Source of the DNA: Massariosphaeria phaeospora
Lineage: Eukaryota > Ascomycota > Dothideomycetes > Pleosporales
Assembly: GCA_011032825.1 (NCBI GenBank)
Contig: JAADJZ010000024.1
Coordinates: 1-64,000 of the forward strand
Length of the DNA: 64,000 bases
Direction of reading: 5' to 3'
Part shown: positions 48,446-59,904 of the stretch, piece by piece
Numbering within the stretch: position 1 is the first letter of the stretch
How the letters are laid out: each line of letters starts with the position of its first letter
Notes under the pieces: model-generated
Databases searched by the model: none
What the model was told of the DNA's origin: nothing
The model's input: the letters and a program-made list of their open reading frames with translations, nothing else
Translations under genes and position numbers: made by a program

Positions 48446-49077
48446 ATGATCATCGCGCATCGCATACTGGTGAGACCGCGCGGACGAGTAACATGGGCCA
48501 AAACATTCCAGGGCGCGAAAAGGGCCGGCTCCTCATCCTCTGAACAACCCATCTTTATCAAATCGCTCATCGTGAGTATCCACTGCCCTGTAACAGCAAT
48601 GCACGCGTCTCACAACCTCACAGGCAAGGACGGGCAATAACGCAAACTGTATCGGCTCATTCTTCACGTCAGACAACAACGACATCCGCGAAGGATTCCC
48701 CGGAAAGTAAGCCTCGCTCGCTCCCCACCAGTAAACAGCCTCTGATCAATGTGCGACCCAGCCACCTATACCTCGAACCCGAATACACGCCCGACCCCGC
48801 GCAAGCAATAACGGGCATCGAGTTCCAAAAGTGGTGGAAAGACCAGCCGCACCTCGGATCGCCGCTGATCCCGCGTAGTGGGCTCACAGACATCTACATG
48901 ATCCAAAAGCGAGACGCAAACGTCCAGGACAAGATGGTCGAGGCGTGCATCTGGAAGCCTAGGATCTGGGACACATTCAGTTATCTTGAAGGCAGGAATT
49001 GGCCCGGGAGGAGCAACGACATCGACCAGGACCGCTTCAAATATTTCATTCTGTGGAGGACGGAGAAGGGGTATTGA
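48446..49077 (+). CDS. Hypothetical protein, three exons
   Basis: Exons 48446-48571, 48624-48706 and 48762-49077 join in phase into 174 aa. Introns are 52 and 55 bp with GTGAGT/GTAAGC donors and CAG acceptors. The start has a CACCATGATC context. The N-terminal about 42 residues are basic and low in acidic residues (HRILVRPRGRVTWAKTF), which would suit a mitochondrial presequence. The C-terminal part is polar and Trp-rich (EFQKWWKDQPHLGSPLIPRS, YFILWRTEKGY). I do not recognise the family. It is divergent from the P47-like gene. A real gene is likely given the consistent phase across two introns. Confidence 0.6.
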
Positions 49078-49450
49078 GAGCTTGAATGGGAGGTTCGAAG
49101 CTTCTTCTGGGTTTCAGGCCTGTATATTCATCGACCTGAGTCTATCAATGTGTCAGAGGCAATCAATGTCCGATCCTCCAAGTTCATTGCCGGTTACGCT
49201 CTCGGTTGGCCTCTCAATCGGCTCGAATGGGGACCCTTCGCTCCCTCCCTCTAACCAAGAATAGAGGTATCAACAATGCGCAGATTCCCAAGAATCCACG
49301 TACTGGCCCAAGATAAAGCTGGACGCGATAATCGAAATGACGTCGAAATAACTTAAAGAGCCTGGTCCCATTCACAGACAAACCAAACCCCTCCCGCGTT
49401 ACAATCTAACATGGAAAGAGCGATAGAAGCTCGGATTCCTTAGTATGTTC
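49078..49450. other. Spacer, no gene seen
   Basis: Convergent 3' flanks of the hypothetical gene and the methyltransferase gene. Nothing beyond ordinary sequence is visible. Confidence 0.4.
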
Positions 49451-50433
49451 CTATGATACAACATCAACATGAAAGAAGATCCTTCTCTCCCTTTCCCCAA
49501 CAAAGAAGCGCTCTTTTCTCTCCCACTCCTCACCCTTCTCTGCTCTGCTATCGGCCCTATGCCTCGCCTCGTCCTCGTCGTATCCAGTCCACACCTGCAC
49601 ATGTACGTTGACTTCATCCGCTGCTCTTCGCCACGTCTCACTCATCGTCTCTTTGCTCTGTCTGAAGATTGTCTTGTGCTCTCCCGGCTCGCACATCGGC
49701 GGCTTCAGCACCAACTCCCCCGCATCCATGGATCCCGTTTGCGTCCCGATTATGACAAATCCTGGCCCGGCTTTCAACAGCTTGAGGATGTTTCGACACG
49801 CGGCTTCTTGGTCTGCACGAGAGAAAATGTGCAGGAACATTGCGACGTGGATGATGTCCCACGTCCCTCGCGTCTTCGCCAAATCGTCATTGTCCGAGAA
49901 TATATCTCCGGTGATGAAGTGAGAAGAGTCAAATCGGTCGCTGTCCTTGAACAGAGCGTGGCCTGCGGCTTCGAAGCCGGGGAGGACATCGGCGCCGTAC
50001 AGGCTTTGGAGTGGTACGCCATCGTGGGCAAGCGTGCGGATATCTTGACCAAGGCAGGTTCCGAGATCGAGGAATTTGAGTTCGCTTGCAAGAGGGGCTT
50101 TCAGTCTCTCCTGTATACGGGTATAATCTGGATGGCGTGCCAGGCCTTGTTCGATGAACCAAAACTCACCGATACACGGCCAAGGAAACACTGCCCATGC
50201 TTCGGCCCGCTACATTTCATGTCAGTCATCGGAAAAGTAGACGGGATGAGACTTACGATTTGGTAGATGTGTGGTATCACCTCTTCAGGTGCAATGTCAC
50301 TCCATTCCTCAAGCAACTTCCTGAAGGATGGTGTGAGCTTGTGCTCGAAACCTGCAGTGTACCACGGCAGGTTCGATGATCGAGCGATATGGTCCTGAGG
50401 TAGGAGCTTCCATTTCTCTGCTTCGGTCGACAT
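49451..50433 (-). CDS. SAM-dependent methyltransferase
   Basis: Exons 50257-50433 and 49451-50209 join in phase 0 across a 47-bp intron (GTAAGT, CTGAC branch, TAG), giving 311 aa. The fold is a class I methyltransferase that transfers the methyl group of S-adenosylmethionine. Motif I is FLDLGTCLGQD (about residue 105), followed by an acidic loop at the end of strand 2 (YGADVLPGF), the WDIIHVAMFLHIF strand and the GFVIIGTQTG strand. The start is the ATG in an AACATGTC context, since the frame upstream has no ATG. The N-terminal about 80 residues with WYTAGFEHKLTPSFRKLLEEW are common in fungal stand-alone methyltransferases, some of which act in secondary metabolism. The substrate cannot be told. 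A DUF1772 protein and a medium-chain reductase lie 3-4 kb away. Confidence 0.75.
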
Positions 50434-51495
50434 GTTGAAGATAACCCCAGACACAGGCTTCAAGGAAACCAAAGGTTTGAGTGATTGAGAGTGCGGTGCA
50501 ACGAGGCGGGGGCGGGGATGTTACAACGGTCGTGCCGCGATCTACGCCGCTTTGACGGCTGCCATCCGCATCCTTCCGCACCCCACCAAACATGAGACTT
50601 GTTCTCACTAGTGCGACTACTTCATCAACGGCCAGTTCCTCTCGCCTCGAACTCCCAAACACAACCATGCTGTTCATTGCGCTCGCCTGCACCCTAGTCC
50701 CCCCTATACCGTAGCACGCCGGGCTCAGTGCAGCACCGACCCCTCCAAACTGCAACCTGTTGTGCAGGTTCAGCGATGAGTAGGACTACTGTCAAAGGGC
50801 TGGAAGAGAAAGTTGCAGTGGCCAGTAATCCTTTGCGTCGGGCGTACTTCTAGGCTGGGGCATAAGTGAGCAGGGTACGATGCTCTATATGCTAGCCGGC
50901 TTAGGCGTGGAAGTCCCGCTGCTGTTTTCCCTTCCCTTTCTTCGGCGACCCCGTCCCCCTACCCACGTCTCCCACAGCCGCGCCGCGAATACCGTAAAAC
51001 TTCCGTAAACCTACAAACAAAGTCAGGGCGCAAATGACCGTCCCCAAACCCGCAGGCAACCAAGGGCGAGGCTATCCCAGGGACAAGGCCGAGGCGTTGA
51101 TGAGCGTGTTCGCTTGGTTGATTTTGGTCCCACGTCTTGACTGCAATTATCGGAAGAAGCGAGTGTTGTAATTCGGAGCAGTGTTCGAGTAGGACTGCGA
51201 GGGAGTTGGAGTGGGCGGAGGATTTGCAGTGATCGAGTTGGGGCTGTTGGGATTTTGTACAGAAAGTTGGAATACAGTATGATCTGGCATCATTTGCCAA
51301 CTGTTTGTTGGTGATTATAATCGCATAGTTAGCCATGTAGGCGTTGGTAGAGCTAGAGATAACCCTTTCTACTAGCTTATGCGGTAGGGGAGTTGAGGCT
51401 TAGAGAAGTAGACTTTGAGAAAGACGTGGAGATATGCCGGAAGACTCTGGGATGATGATACAATGATATACACGGACAGTCACATCAAGGCTGAC
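50434..51495. other. Spacer, no supported gene
   Basis: This lies upstream of the methyltransferase and downstream of the RNase III-like gene. Two overlapping short minus-strand ORFs (50,309-50,755 and 50,959-51,336) have no motif or intron logic and are not called. The region probably contains the methyltransferase promoter. Confidence 0.4.
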
Positions 51496-52610
51496 TTAAC
51501 TCTTAGGACCCCGCGGAGGAGCCCCTTTACTGCCGGCCCCTCTACTCTTCTGATTTTCATCAGGTGTGGTCGGCGTCGTTTCCGTTTTCGTTGTCGCCTC
51601 TTTCGCCGTTTCGTCCGTACTCGCTTCAGGACCCCATGCCCATGGCGTGTTCCATGTTACCTTTCTGACTAACTCAAGTGGCTTCAGCGTCGTTGTCGCC
51701 TCTTGTTCTGGATCAACCCCTTCTGTGCTCGCCTGGTGCCATGGCAACTTTAGGAATCTATGGTCATCCAACGCAAGATGCTTTACCACCGTGCTGACAT
51801 TACTGAGCGTGTAATCCGAGTCCGCGTAAACCGCTCCAATAATTGCTTCGAATGTCTCAGCAATCATGTCCGGTGTAGCAGCCGAAAGCGAAGCGGCGAA
51901 TAAAATCTTGTCCTGGATACCAAGAGCGCATCCCGAGCGGGCGAGGCTGGCGCGTGATACTATGTTGCGCTCTGCAACACTGTAATCTCCTACAAATTTT
52001 GTGTCAGCCGATCCGACAAACTCTCGTGGTACATACTCGTGCTATTTCCTGTCATGAACCAGATCTCGCAAATCACCATACCCAGTGCCCGATCTCCCAG
52101 CAGCGCAAGCCGGTTATTATTTGCGACGGGCCAGACACTGCCGTTGCAATAGAGTGGCGTCGCGCTGCCCGACATCTTGAGCGCCTCGACGCATAACATT
52201 TTGTTGTTGAACGTGTACCCGATTGCGGCCTCTGTCTGGGATACTTTGGCTGCAGCATCGAACACGTCGTGATGTAGTAGCGGTGGCGGTGACCGCCATT
52301 GCAATTGGTGGGTAGAGAGTGCGAGATATACGTGGTCTCTACGATGAAAGAGCTCTTGAATCCGGTAAGTCGGTCCAAAGTGCTGAAGTTCACGACCCCG
52401 GAGCCAGGCTATGGATCGTTCTTTTCGGATACTGAATTTGTACCATGATTTCCCCACGACCGATTTCTTAAAACTGAACTGGAATCGGTATTTATTTAGA
52501 AAATCAAAGATTCGTGTCCGTGCGGTGGAGGGCGCAGATGCAGTTGCCGTTGCGGACGCCGCCTTTAGCTCTTTGCGAAGCCTCGCCAGGCGTCGTTTTG
52601 AACCAGACAT
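51496..52610 (-). CDS. RNase III-domain-like protein
   Basis: Exons 52037-52610 and 51496-51989 (47-bp intron, GTATGT donor, CTGAC branch) encode 355 aa. Residues about 120-280 resemble an RNase III domain: QTEAAIGYTFNNKMLCVEAL, then RLALLGDRALGMVI in place of the usual ERLEFLGDxVL, and AETFEAIIGAVYADS in place of ADxxEAxIGAIYxD. The catalytic Glu in the first motif is replaced by Ala while its Asp is kept. The second motif has Glu for Asp but keeps its Glu. Cleavage activity is therefore doubtful, and a structural or regulatory role, as in other degenerate RNase III proteins, is possible. The N-terminus is basic and the C-terminal about 60 residues are Thr/Glu/Pro-rich and disordered. No double-stranded RNA-binding or helicase domain is seen, so this is not a Dicer. 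Confidence 0.7.
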
Positions 52611-53154
52611 GTTACGAAAAGTCTACTGAAACCAGGTTTCAGTGTCCTCAGCGCGGCTCCTGAAGATTGGCCGTCTTACGGAGTAGGTCGCGGCGAGTTC
52701 GCCACTTCAGTGAATGGTGGCGGGCGGGGGAGAGTCCGACGGTGTCCGTAATTGGCGAAGAATCGAGTAAAGACCGTGGTAAATAGATGACCTTGGGAAC
52801 ACCCCAGTAATGGAAGGCAATGGCAATTGCGGTGAGATGCGTCGGCGGTGGTTGATTTGCGAAAACTCCGTCAGGGTCTAAGCTTCGTGGTCTTATCGAT
52901 AACTACATTAGTAGGTACAAAATCCATTCCAGGAAAATCAGTACAGTTGCAACCACGCTATGCAATCCACAAGACGCGAGATCATAATTCAGTCAATGTT
53001 GAGCGTATCGTCGAGGCGGCCGGGTTACGCGTGACGCGTCGATGTGCCGACGTCACCCCGAGCCCATGACGTAAGCAACCCTCCCAACTTTCAACCGCCG
53101 AATGCACACAACTCCAGACGCCGGAGAACAGGCCACCACCATCCGCCACCCACC
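52611..53154. promoter_or_regulatory. Divergent intergenic region
   Basis: Lies between the starts of the RNase III-like gene (minus) and the DUF1772 gene (plus), so it must contain both promoters. It has a C-rich stretch near 53,090-53,154 just before the plus-strand ATG. No specific site was assigned. Confidence 0.4.
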
Positions 53155-53812
53155 ATGCTCGCATTCCCGAGCACAAGCACCAGCCCGGCGTACGCTCTGC
53201 CAATGCGCGTGGCCCAAGTCATCGGCATCACCGCACCCGTCATCTACAGCAGTGCGTCGACTGTCCCCGCCCCCGCTTCGCTCGTTAACATATGCAGGTT
53301 TTGCCTTTGCATACAGTCACATGGTGATGCCGCCCATAGTAGCGCACGCGCCTGAGAAGGTGCTCGCGAAGCAATGGCTGCACGCCTACCAGGCCGCCCC
53401 GACCTTCGTTCCGCCCCTCGTCCTCTCCGGCACCGTCGCGAACGTGCTGCTCGCATACCTGTCTCCCACGATCCCTTTCCGACTGCTCTACGGCGCCGCT
53501 GCTGTCCTGACGTGGAGCATCATACCTGTTACGCTGTTCTACTTCGAACCAAACATCAACGGGGCGGGCAAGTGGAAGGTGGAGGAAATACTGCGGGAAG
53601 AGGGGCATCGCATGAAGGAACAGCAGGGTGCCTTGCCATCACCCCATGTCCATACCGGCACGCCCGAAGCAAGGCGGTGGGCAGAGACCGTGGGGATGCG
53701 AGACATTGCTCTCAAGTGGACCGAGGTGAACAAGGCAAGGTATGTGATTACTGCCATCGCGAGCATAGCCAGTGCTGCTGCAACTTGCAGCTGGACCGAT
53801 ACATTGATCTAG
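53155..53812 (+). CDS. DUF1772 (anthrone oxygenase-like) membrane protein
   Basis: Exons 53155-53251 and 53298-53812, separated by a 46-bp intron (GTGCGT, GTTAAC branch, CAG), encode 203 aa. The start has the strong CACCATGC context; an upstream in-frame ORF start is not supported. Four hydrophobic segments are visible (around AQVIGITAPVIYSSFAFAYS, FVPPLVLSGTVANVLLAYL, LLYGAAAVLTWSIIPVTLFY, and YVITAIASIASAAATC near the end). There is also a conserved-looking WLHAYQAAPTFVPP motif and an RW.....MRDIALKW...N..R pattern. This is the layout of fungal DUF1772 proteins, a family that includes anthrone oxygenases and many proteins of unknown role. The reaction catalysed here cannot be told from sequence. 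Confidence 0.7.
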
Positions 53813-53949
53813 AGGGCAAGGTATCCTCGAAGCGATCACCAACCACCTTTAAGAGGGCTGCTTAGGACTCGAGTAAACACAAACTCGTCGCACCGCTCAT
53901 CCACGTCTCTGCATCCGGTCCGCCTCGGTCCTTTGTGAGAATGCGTTGC

Positions 53950-55056
53950 TCACTCGGCCACCTTGATGACGACTCTCCCTCTCACTCTCTTCGTAGCGAT
54001 CATGTCAAGAGCCTACACGCGTGTTAGCATCGAGCCGTCATCACCATCGGGTGTCCATACCTCGAGAGCTTGGTCAAAATTGAATGCCTTCTCCACCGTC
54101 GCTTTGGCATTGCCTTCTTGTAGCAGTTTGAATATCCAGTCACTGCTCGTCGGTTCGGCCTTGCCCGAGAACATGATGTACTTCCTTGGTGTGCCACCCA
54201 GCCATTTCGGCCAGTATGTGTTGAGGATCCAATGGATGAGAGTGAGCAGTGTACCGCTCGTAAAGTCCCCAATGTTCAAGAATGTACCGCCTTCTTTGAG
54301 GTAGCCGGGCGAGTTGTTGTACAGCTCCTGCGATCCGACTGTGTCCAGAATAAAGTCGAACTTTTGATCGCTATACTCTTTCGCCAAGTACGCATGTAAC
54401 GGTGCGTTGCTTCGATAGTCAATTGTCCGCGTAGCACCGAGCTGCTTCACAAAGTCTGAATTCGGGGCCGAGCAAGTCCCAACAACCTCTTTCGCACCCA
54501 TCGCAACGGCCGTTTGGACGAACATGGATCCGCAACCACCGCTGGAGCCATTAACGAGTATCCGATACCCGCAATCTTGTTGAATCTGCCCATGCTTGCA
54601 GATGAGATATGCCATCTCTGTTGCCGTTCCCAGACTCCCAGCCTCCTCTAGAGAGAATCCTTCCGGCACCGGCACTATCAGTGTCTCAGCTGCCGACACG
54701 CAAACGTACTCTCTCAGCGTGCCAGAGCCCTTGAGCGTTGCCGATATCCCGAGCAAGCCGAAGACAGCCATGCCGACATGGAGATGAGAAGGTGCTGAAG
54801 GTCCGAGGGAAACGATCGTGCCAGAGAAGTCACTCCCTGGGATGGAATCTTTCGGTCGTAAGAGTGAAGGAACCATCGCCATGAGCTTCATGGCTCCACC
54901 ATCGAGGCTCGCATACGCGACCTTGATCAGAACCTGAGCTTCAATGGGGTTTTTTGGAGATGGAATATCATTGAGCCGCAAGACTTGACGGTGAGCGCCC
55001 GGCCGCGAAAAGGTCCAGGCTTTCATCGTTGGTGGGACTGTCGGAGGGGATGTCAT
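53950..55056 (-). CDS. Medium-chain reductase (quinone/enoyl reductase-like)
   Basis: Exons 54061-55056 and 53950-54012 with a 48-bp intron (GTATGG, CTAAC branch, TAG) encode 352 aa. This is an MDR-superfamily NAD(P)H-dependent oxidoreductase without the structural or catalytic zinc ligands of true alcohol dehydrogenases. Seen: the N-terminal GroES-like domain with MKAWTFSRPG and an IPGSDFSGTIVSLG motif (about residue 75), and the nucleotide-binding VNGSSGGCGSMFVQTAVAMG segment (about 165). DFILDTVGSQELY and a C-terminal strand GRVVIKVAE encoded by exon 2 follow. The first ATG (MTSPPT) and the second (MKAWTF, ten residues later) are both possible. Fungal relatives include stand-alone quinone reductases and trans-acting enoyl reductases of metabolite clusters. 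The gene converges on the DUF1772 gene, with about 137 bp between stops. Confidence 0.8.
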
Positions 55057-56530
55057 TCTCGTGGGTAATAACCAGAGGTTGTAACCGGGGAAGAGCGTGG
55101 AATCTCGAGGTTGCAAGTCAAGGTCCAGAGTTATGGTAGTGGAGAGACCTTGGTCTTATAAGAAGGCGCGGTAGACCCTGCCAAGCCACGACTTGTCTAG
55201 AAGGAGGACCGCAAGCGAGCAACCGTGGAATGTGAGTGGGTACCCGCCCAGCCGCCGTGGCATACAATCGCAACGAACGGTCTTGCAGTGAACGTATCAC
55301 ACAAGGCAGCACAACGGTGACGTTGCGGACGATGGCCGGAAACAGCAGGGGGAGCGGACGAAGTCTCGGTAAATTTGGTGCGGTTAATGCAAGGGTGGGA
55401 CTTCCAAGGTTTTGAATGGCGGCAATCCGACAGAATACTACCTAGTTTGGTTAGCGTGCGATGCGACAGGTTGAGTGAAGAGGCGGCGTTCGAGTGTGAA
55501 TATAGGGGTCTCTCGTGATGCTGCGCTTCAAAGTGCTCGCTTTGCTTGGTGTGCGTTGAGATGCGGCGTTCCGCACGTCACGTCGTTTTGTGCTTTGTAC
55601 GACTTATGGAGCCATGGCCGGGTTACTCTGAAGCCCGAGTTAGGTATTAGAAAAGGCGGGACCAACGCGGAAGATTCAGAAAGACACAATATCAGAGTTT
55701 ATACATTGCTGTTTAAGAACTTAAGTAGGTCGTCAGTAGGTAGCGAATTGCTGGCTTAGAGATGTAGACTAATCTATAGTGTCTCTGGACATCCCTAACT
55801 TCAGGAGATATTGCAAAGCTGCATCGTACTAGATTGTATGTGCTTTATTCATATCCTAGGTAGAGAGGTAGCGGTTTCGCTGTGGCTGGTGGGGCTCAGA
55901 TGACTTATGGGTGACTCAGCAACCGTCGAGTCCAACCCCGCTTCGCTCCCGCTTCACCTGCACATCACCAGCTCTATCTACCCAGCACACCCTCCCGCAC
56001 GCGTTACTCGAAGACAAATCGTCGCTATAGTGACGCAGCCTTTGCAGAGGCTCTGGGATCGTTCCAGGGTTACTTTGTACCTGTTGCGGCGGCACCGGAG
56101 ATGAGCGTCCTCAGGTGGGTAACTCTGAATTCATTCCCAACCATCTGAAGGCTGGATACCGGAGAGGTCAGCGACTTGTGCTGCGCAACTCCAAGCTTCA
56201 GCGATCAAAGCTCTCAAGGACCACGAGGTACCTCCTTAGTAGTGATGACGGAAGCGTGAACGAACTTCGACCCAGCACTGTTCTTTGCGTGCTGTTCCGA
56301 ACTACTTCAGCTTCACGCTATCTACATGATAGCCATCACAAAACCGAATAGCACTGTTGAGAGACACGGCTGAGCAATGACGTCGCTAACCACCAGTCCG
56401 TACCAGCCTGACGCCAATCAGGCGACAATCATAGCGGCACCGACGTCTACCTCATGCATGGCGTATGCACACAGCCCCAGCCTTGCTGTCGACCTATTGA
56501 TCGCGCTTAAAGCTCATTGCCCACCTTAAG
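55057..56530. other. Spacer, no gene seen
   Basis: This is the promoter side of the reductase gene and the 5' flank of the HET pseudogene. Small overlapping ORFs carry no recognisable motif. Confidence 0.4.
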
Positions 56531-58600
56531 ATGGGTCTGGAGCTTTCTCTTCCGGCCTTTCGCACAGCCTTACAGTCACATTGGGCCAAACTTGCGCACC
56601 CTTCCTGCAGAACGAGCCGCGGAACACGATTCGGATCCTGAAGATTCTTTCCGTCACACCAAACATCAATTGCGAGCTCAAAGTCGTCTCGTTACAAGAT
56701 TCACCCGTATTCAGTGCTCTCTCGTACATGTGGGGAGACCCGAGATTGACCAAACCCATCGTCGTCAATGGGATACCCCTCCCTGTGACTCTCAATCTTG
56801 CAGATGCTCTTCAAGGAATCCATCACCAATGGTCAGAGGGATGCTGTTCTGCGGAGCCCAAGGAGGAACAATAGCTTTGGGCGGACGCTATCTGTATCAA
56901 TCAAGGGGATATTCCGGAAAAGAACCACCAGGTACCTCTCATGAAAGCGATATATCCAGCCGCACGGAGAGTATTCCTGGTTAGGCACTGATCATGATGA
57001 AACCCACAAGTCATTTGAAGCGGTGGACGTCATTTGGCGAGAATTATCAATTCTCCCTTCTTTCCCGCAAATATTACGAGACACCAATCCTGAACCTTCC
57101 CAAATGCTAGCTTTTCTAAGTCCCCCGAGCAATCGGGAATGTATGGATGCATTTGCCGGAGACATTGAGTGGCTCGGGAAATACTCGCGTAGCCCTCAAG
57201 GAAAATATCTCCTATGTTCTATCGTTGCACTATTCGATCATACATACTGGACACGCCTTTGGATATTTCAGGAAGTGGTTTTGGCTTGGGTACTAATACT
57301 CGTCTGTGGTTCCAGAACAATCCAATGGCCAATCGTTTCCGCTGTAATGACTTGGATCGATGCTCGTGGATCACGATATACAACGGCAGACAGTTATCGA
57401 CGAACTATAAGTGGCTTCCAATGGACGACTGTGGTGCAGAAAGGTCCGCCCTCTCATTACGTGAACATTCGACTTAACAAACTGCTAGTACGTTTTAAAG
57501 ATTCTAAAGCCGATGTAGATGTGGAGCTTCGTTTAAGAATGATCTACTCATTTGCTTCCAATCTCCAAACATCTCATCCAAAGGATTATATCTATGGTCT
57601 TGAAGGGATGACTGGGCTCGGAATACTAGCAGACTATAGCGAAAATAAGACAGTGGCCGAAGTCTACCAAGAGTATGCTGCACTCTGGCTCCTCGGCCTA
57701 AGTGAATTGAAGTTCTTGGACATGGCTGGGGTAGGTTTCCTCTGGGAAGAAACACCCGGACTGCCTTCATGGACACCAAATTTCAAGGGCATCGCCGAGG
57801 GTCGAGACTCAACAAGATTGAAGGCACTCGTCTGCGATACCTTTTACGCTGTTCGACCCTATCTCGTGTCCTCAACACTTCACTGTACAGGAGGACTCAT
57901 CAGTCCGGTATTCAAGGTTGGGTCACCCGTCAACCTCAAACCTCAATTTAACGTGAGAGACACCGCATGCACTGATTGATTCTTGTGGATATTCGACTCG
58001 GCAGTTAGTTCAACGGCACTCTCTGATGACCATGGATTCCGGATGCTGAAACACACGGCCGCAGCGTTGTACGGTAATAACGACACGAGGATGGATTTCT
58101 TCAGCGTGTTGCGCATGGTGTTTATCGTAATGATACAAGTGTGTAAACACTGCAGGAGTATGGACGTATCGACCTTCTTCGAGCTGCTCCACATGAAAGC
58201 ACATCCGGCGTTCTCACACTACAAAGAGGTGTTTGAACACCATCCCAGAGCTTCCACTAGCACATTGGAAGCAGCCTCCGAGGAGTTTTGGCAGGATGAG
58301 GAGACCTGGACAGCCTGGCACTTTGTACACAGTTTGGCGAACGGCCTCTCTTTCGCCACAACAGAGTCTGGTCTCCTTGGGATCGTTCCTCCTCTTACCC
58401 AACCGGGCGATATCGTGTGTGTGCTGGACGGATTCTCTCTACCTGTCGTGCTCCGGAAAAATGACGATCATTATGTTCTTGTTGGCGCGTGTCGAGTCCC
58501 TCAAATTCTGGATAGCTTGAAAGGAACTGTGGACATACCTGAGATGCTTAGAGACGGCCGCTTCACTATGGAGGACTTTCAGGAGATCCAGATTCGTTGA
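56531..58600 (+). pseudogene. HET-domain protein, broken
   Basis: HET proteins mediate vegetative incompatibility or NLR-like signalling in ascomycetes. The HET core is clear: FSALSYMWGDPRLTKPIVVN (about 56,720), LWADAICINQGD (56,876), a WLG.D..E block (56,980), then LWIFQEV (57,258) and HPKDYIYGLEGM. Three lesions are seen. There is a TAG just before LWADAICINQ (56,872-56,874). A frameshift near 56,972-56,980 separates the first part from the long frame starting near 56,979. A TGA at 57,977-57,979 interrupts an otherwise continuous frame running to 58,600. A GTGAGA..GGCAG candidate intron around the TGA is 52 bp and out of phase, so it does not rescue the gene. The original start is unclear because the ATG at 56,531 is in another frame. 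The first stop is of RIP type (CpA to TpA). Confidence 0.7.
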
Positions 58601-58974
58601 ATCGTCCATTCTGGAAGGATTATTGGTTCCAGGTTCTGTAGGTTCTTCCAGGAAGGGTTTGAGTTGGAAAACCCAGAAGAAAGTAGTCCTCTCGATAAAC
58701 GTTAATTCGCGTATTCCGGTGACGAGCTCCTTTTGTTTTCAGCGCGCGCTCAGTAGTTCATCTTGCGGAGCGCAATTTCAGGGACCAGAACAATAGTTCT
58801 TCAACACAGACACGCATACATTCTCTCTTCTCTATCTTGTCCAAGCACTCAGATTCTGCACTCCACCGGAATCGAAAGGCCAACCACCTCATCCATCTTA
58901 CTATGAAAATTCGCTTCGCCTAAGCCACAGAAAATAGTGTATTGTAGCCTAAAAAGCTACAGTCAGCCTCGCCT

Positions 58975-59431
58975 TGGCCGCACTTCTCGCCCGCGCTAGA
59001 GAAAGCAGTGTTCTACGCAGACGCGCGGGATTTAATGGCCCCCAGACCACACAAGGCTGTGTTCGGCTAGGATGGATTTTCCTGCGCCAGTTCGGTGGCT
59101 AGCGCAAGCAGCTCTTTCCTTTCTAGTCACTACATGTAGCCTTGTCTCGTCTCCACTCTTGAACGCCTTGCCCGGGCTAAAGAAAGCAGTGCTCAGATAT
59201 GTACAAACTCTATTGGCGCAGCATCTGCAGCCCAAAGAATCATTGTTGCCAAACGCTTCTGTTACATTTTATATCATTAGGTAGTTAACGTAGTGAGCAA
59301 TGACTAGACAACCCTAATCAATTAGTTAATTGAATTACTAATTAGCAGGGTGTAGATTTGCTAAGTAGCATTTGATTCTCAATTCTCAGCCTCGTGTCTC
59401 CAACACCTCACCCGCGCTAAAGAAAGCAGTG
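58975..59431. repeat. Three dispersed copies of a 45-bp module
   Basis: The core CCCGCGCTAAAGAAAGCAGTG (one or two changes) ends modules at 58990-59010, 59171-59191 and 59411-59431. Each is preceded by a C/T-rich AGCCTCGTCTCC-like stretch. Spacing is irregular (181 and 240 bp), so this is not a simple tandem array. It may be part of an older duplicated segment. Confidence 0.6.
59212..59337. repeat. Dispersed repeat, copy B
   Basis: This is related to 45099-45220 over its whole length in the same orientation, with scattered substitutions and small indels. It carries the AATGACTAGAC block and ends in TTAATTGAATTAC. It lies between the second and third CCCGCGCTAAAG modules. Confidence 0.65.
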
Positions 59432-59810
59432 AAGAGCCTCTACTCGACGTCCACGACTATGGTATGCCTCCTACACCTTACCAAACCTAACCCGCTTCAA
59501 CCTCCCGTTCCTATTCCCAAACTTCGCTGACCTCACAGCTCAGGCCGAAAAGGAAAATCCTACCGCAGCTAGCCCGCGAACATATTTAGGGCACTCATTT
59601 CCTTACCTAATTAGTCAGGTTTATAAACTTGAGAATCGAGAATTGAGAATCGAGAATTGATAATCGAAAAGAGAAGCGCAGCGCAGTGCAGTGCAGTCCA
59701 ACGACGACGGAGAACAACGAGCCACACAAAACCAACACCCAAAAGCAATCCACCAACGACTAAACGTCCAGAGCAAAGCAAAAGCAACATCCGTTTCTCG
59801 TCTCTACACC

Positions 59811-59904
59811 CATTCATATTCATATTCATATTCATATTCATATTCATATTCATATTCATATTCATATTCATATTCATATTCATATTCATATTCATATTCA
59901 TATA
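59811..59904. repeat. (ATTCAT)n hexanucleotide microsatellite
   Basis: About 15 nearly perfect copies of ATTCAT, with one imperfect end. The run is open in all frames and so creates spurious ORFs of Tyr-Ser, Ile-Phe or Met-Asn repeats. Confidence 0.95.

Noticed and set aside
57955..58006. GTGAGA..GGCAG intron removing the TGA in the HET gene
   Set aside because: At 52 bp it shifts the frame and leads to a stop, so the TGA is kept as a lesion.
59811..59904. CRISPR-like array
   Set aside because: It is a pure hexanucleotide tandem with no spacers, in a eukaryotic genome.
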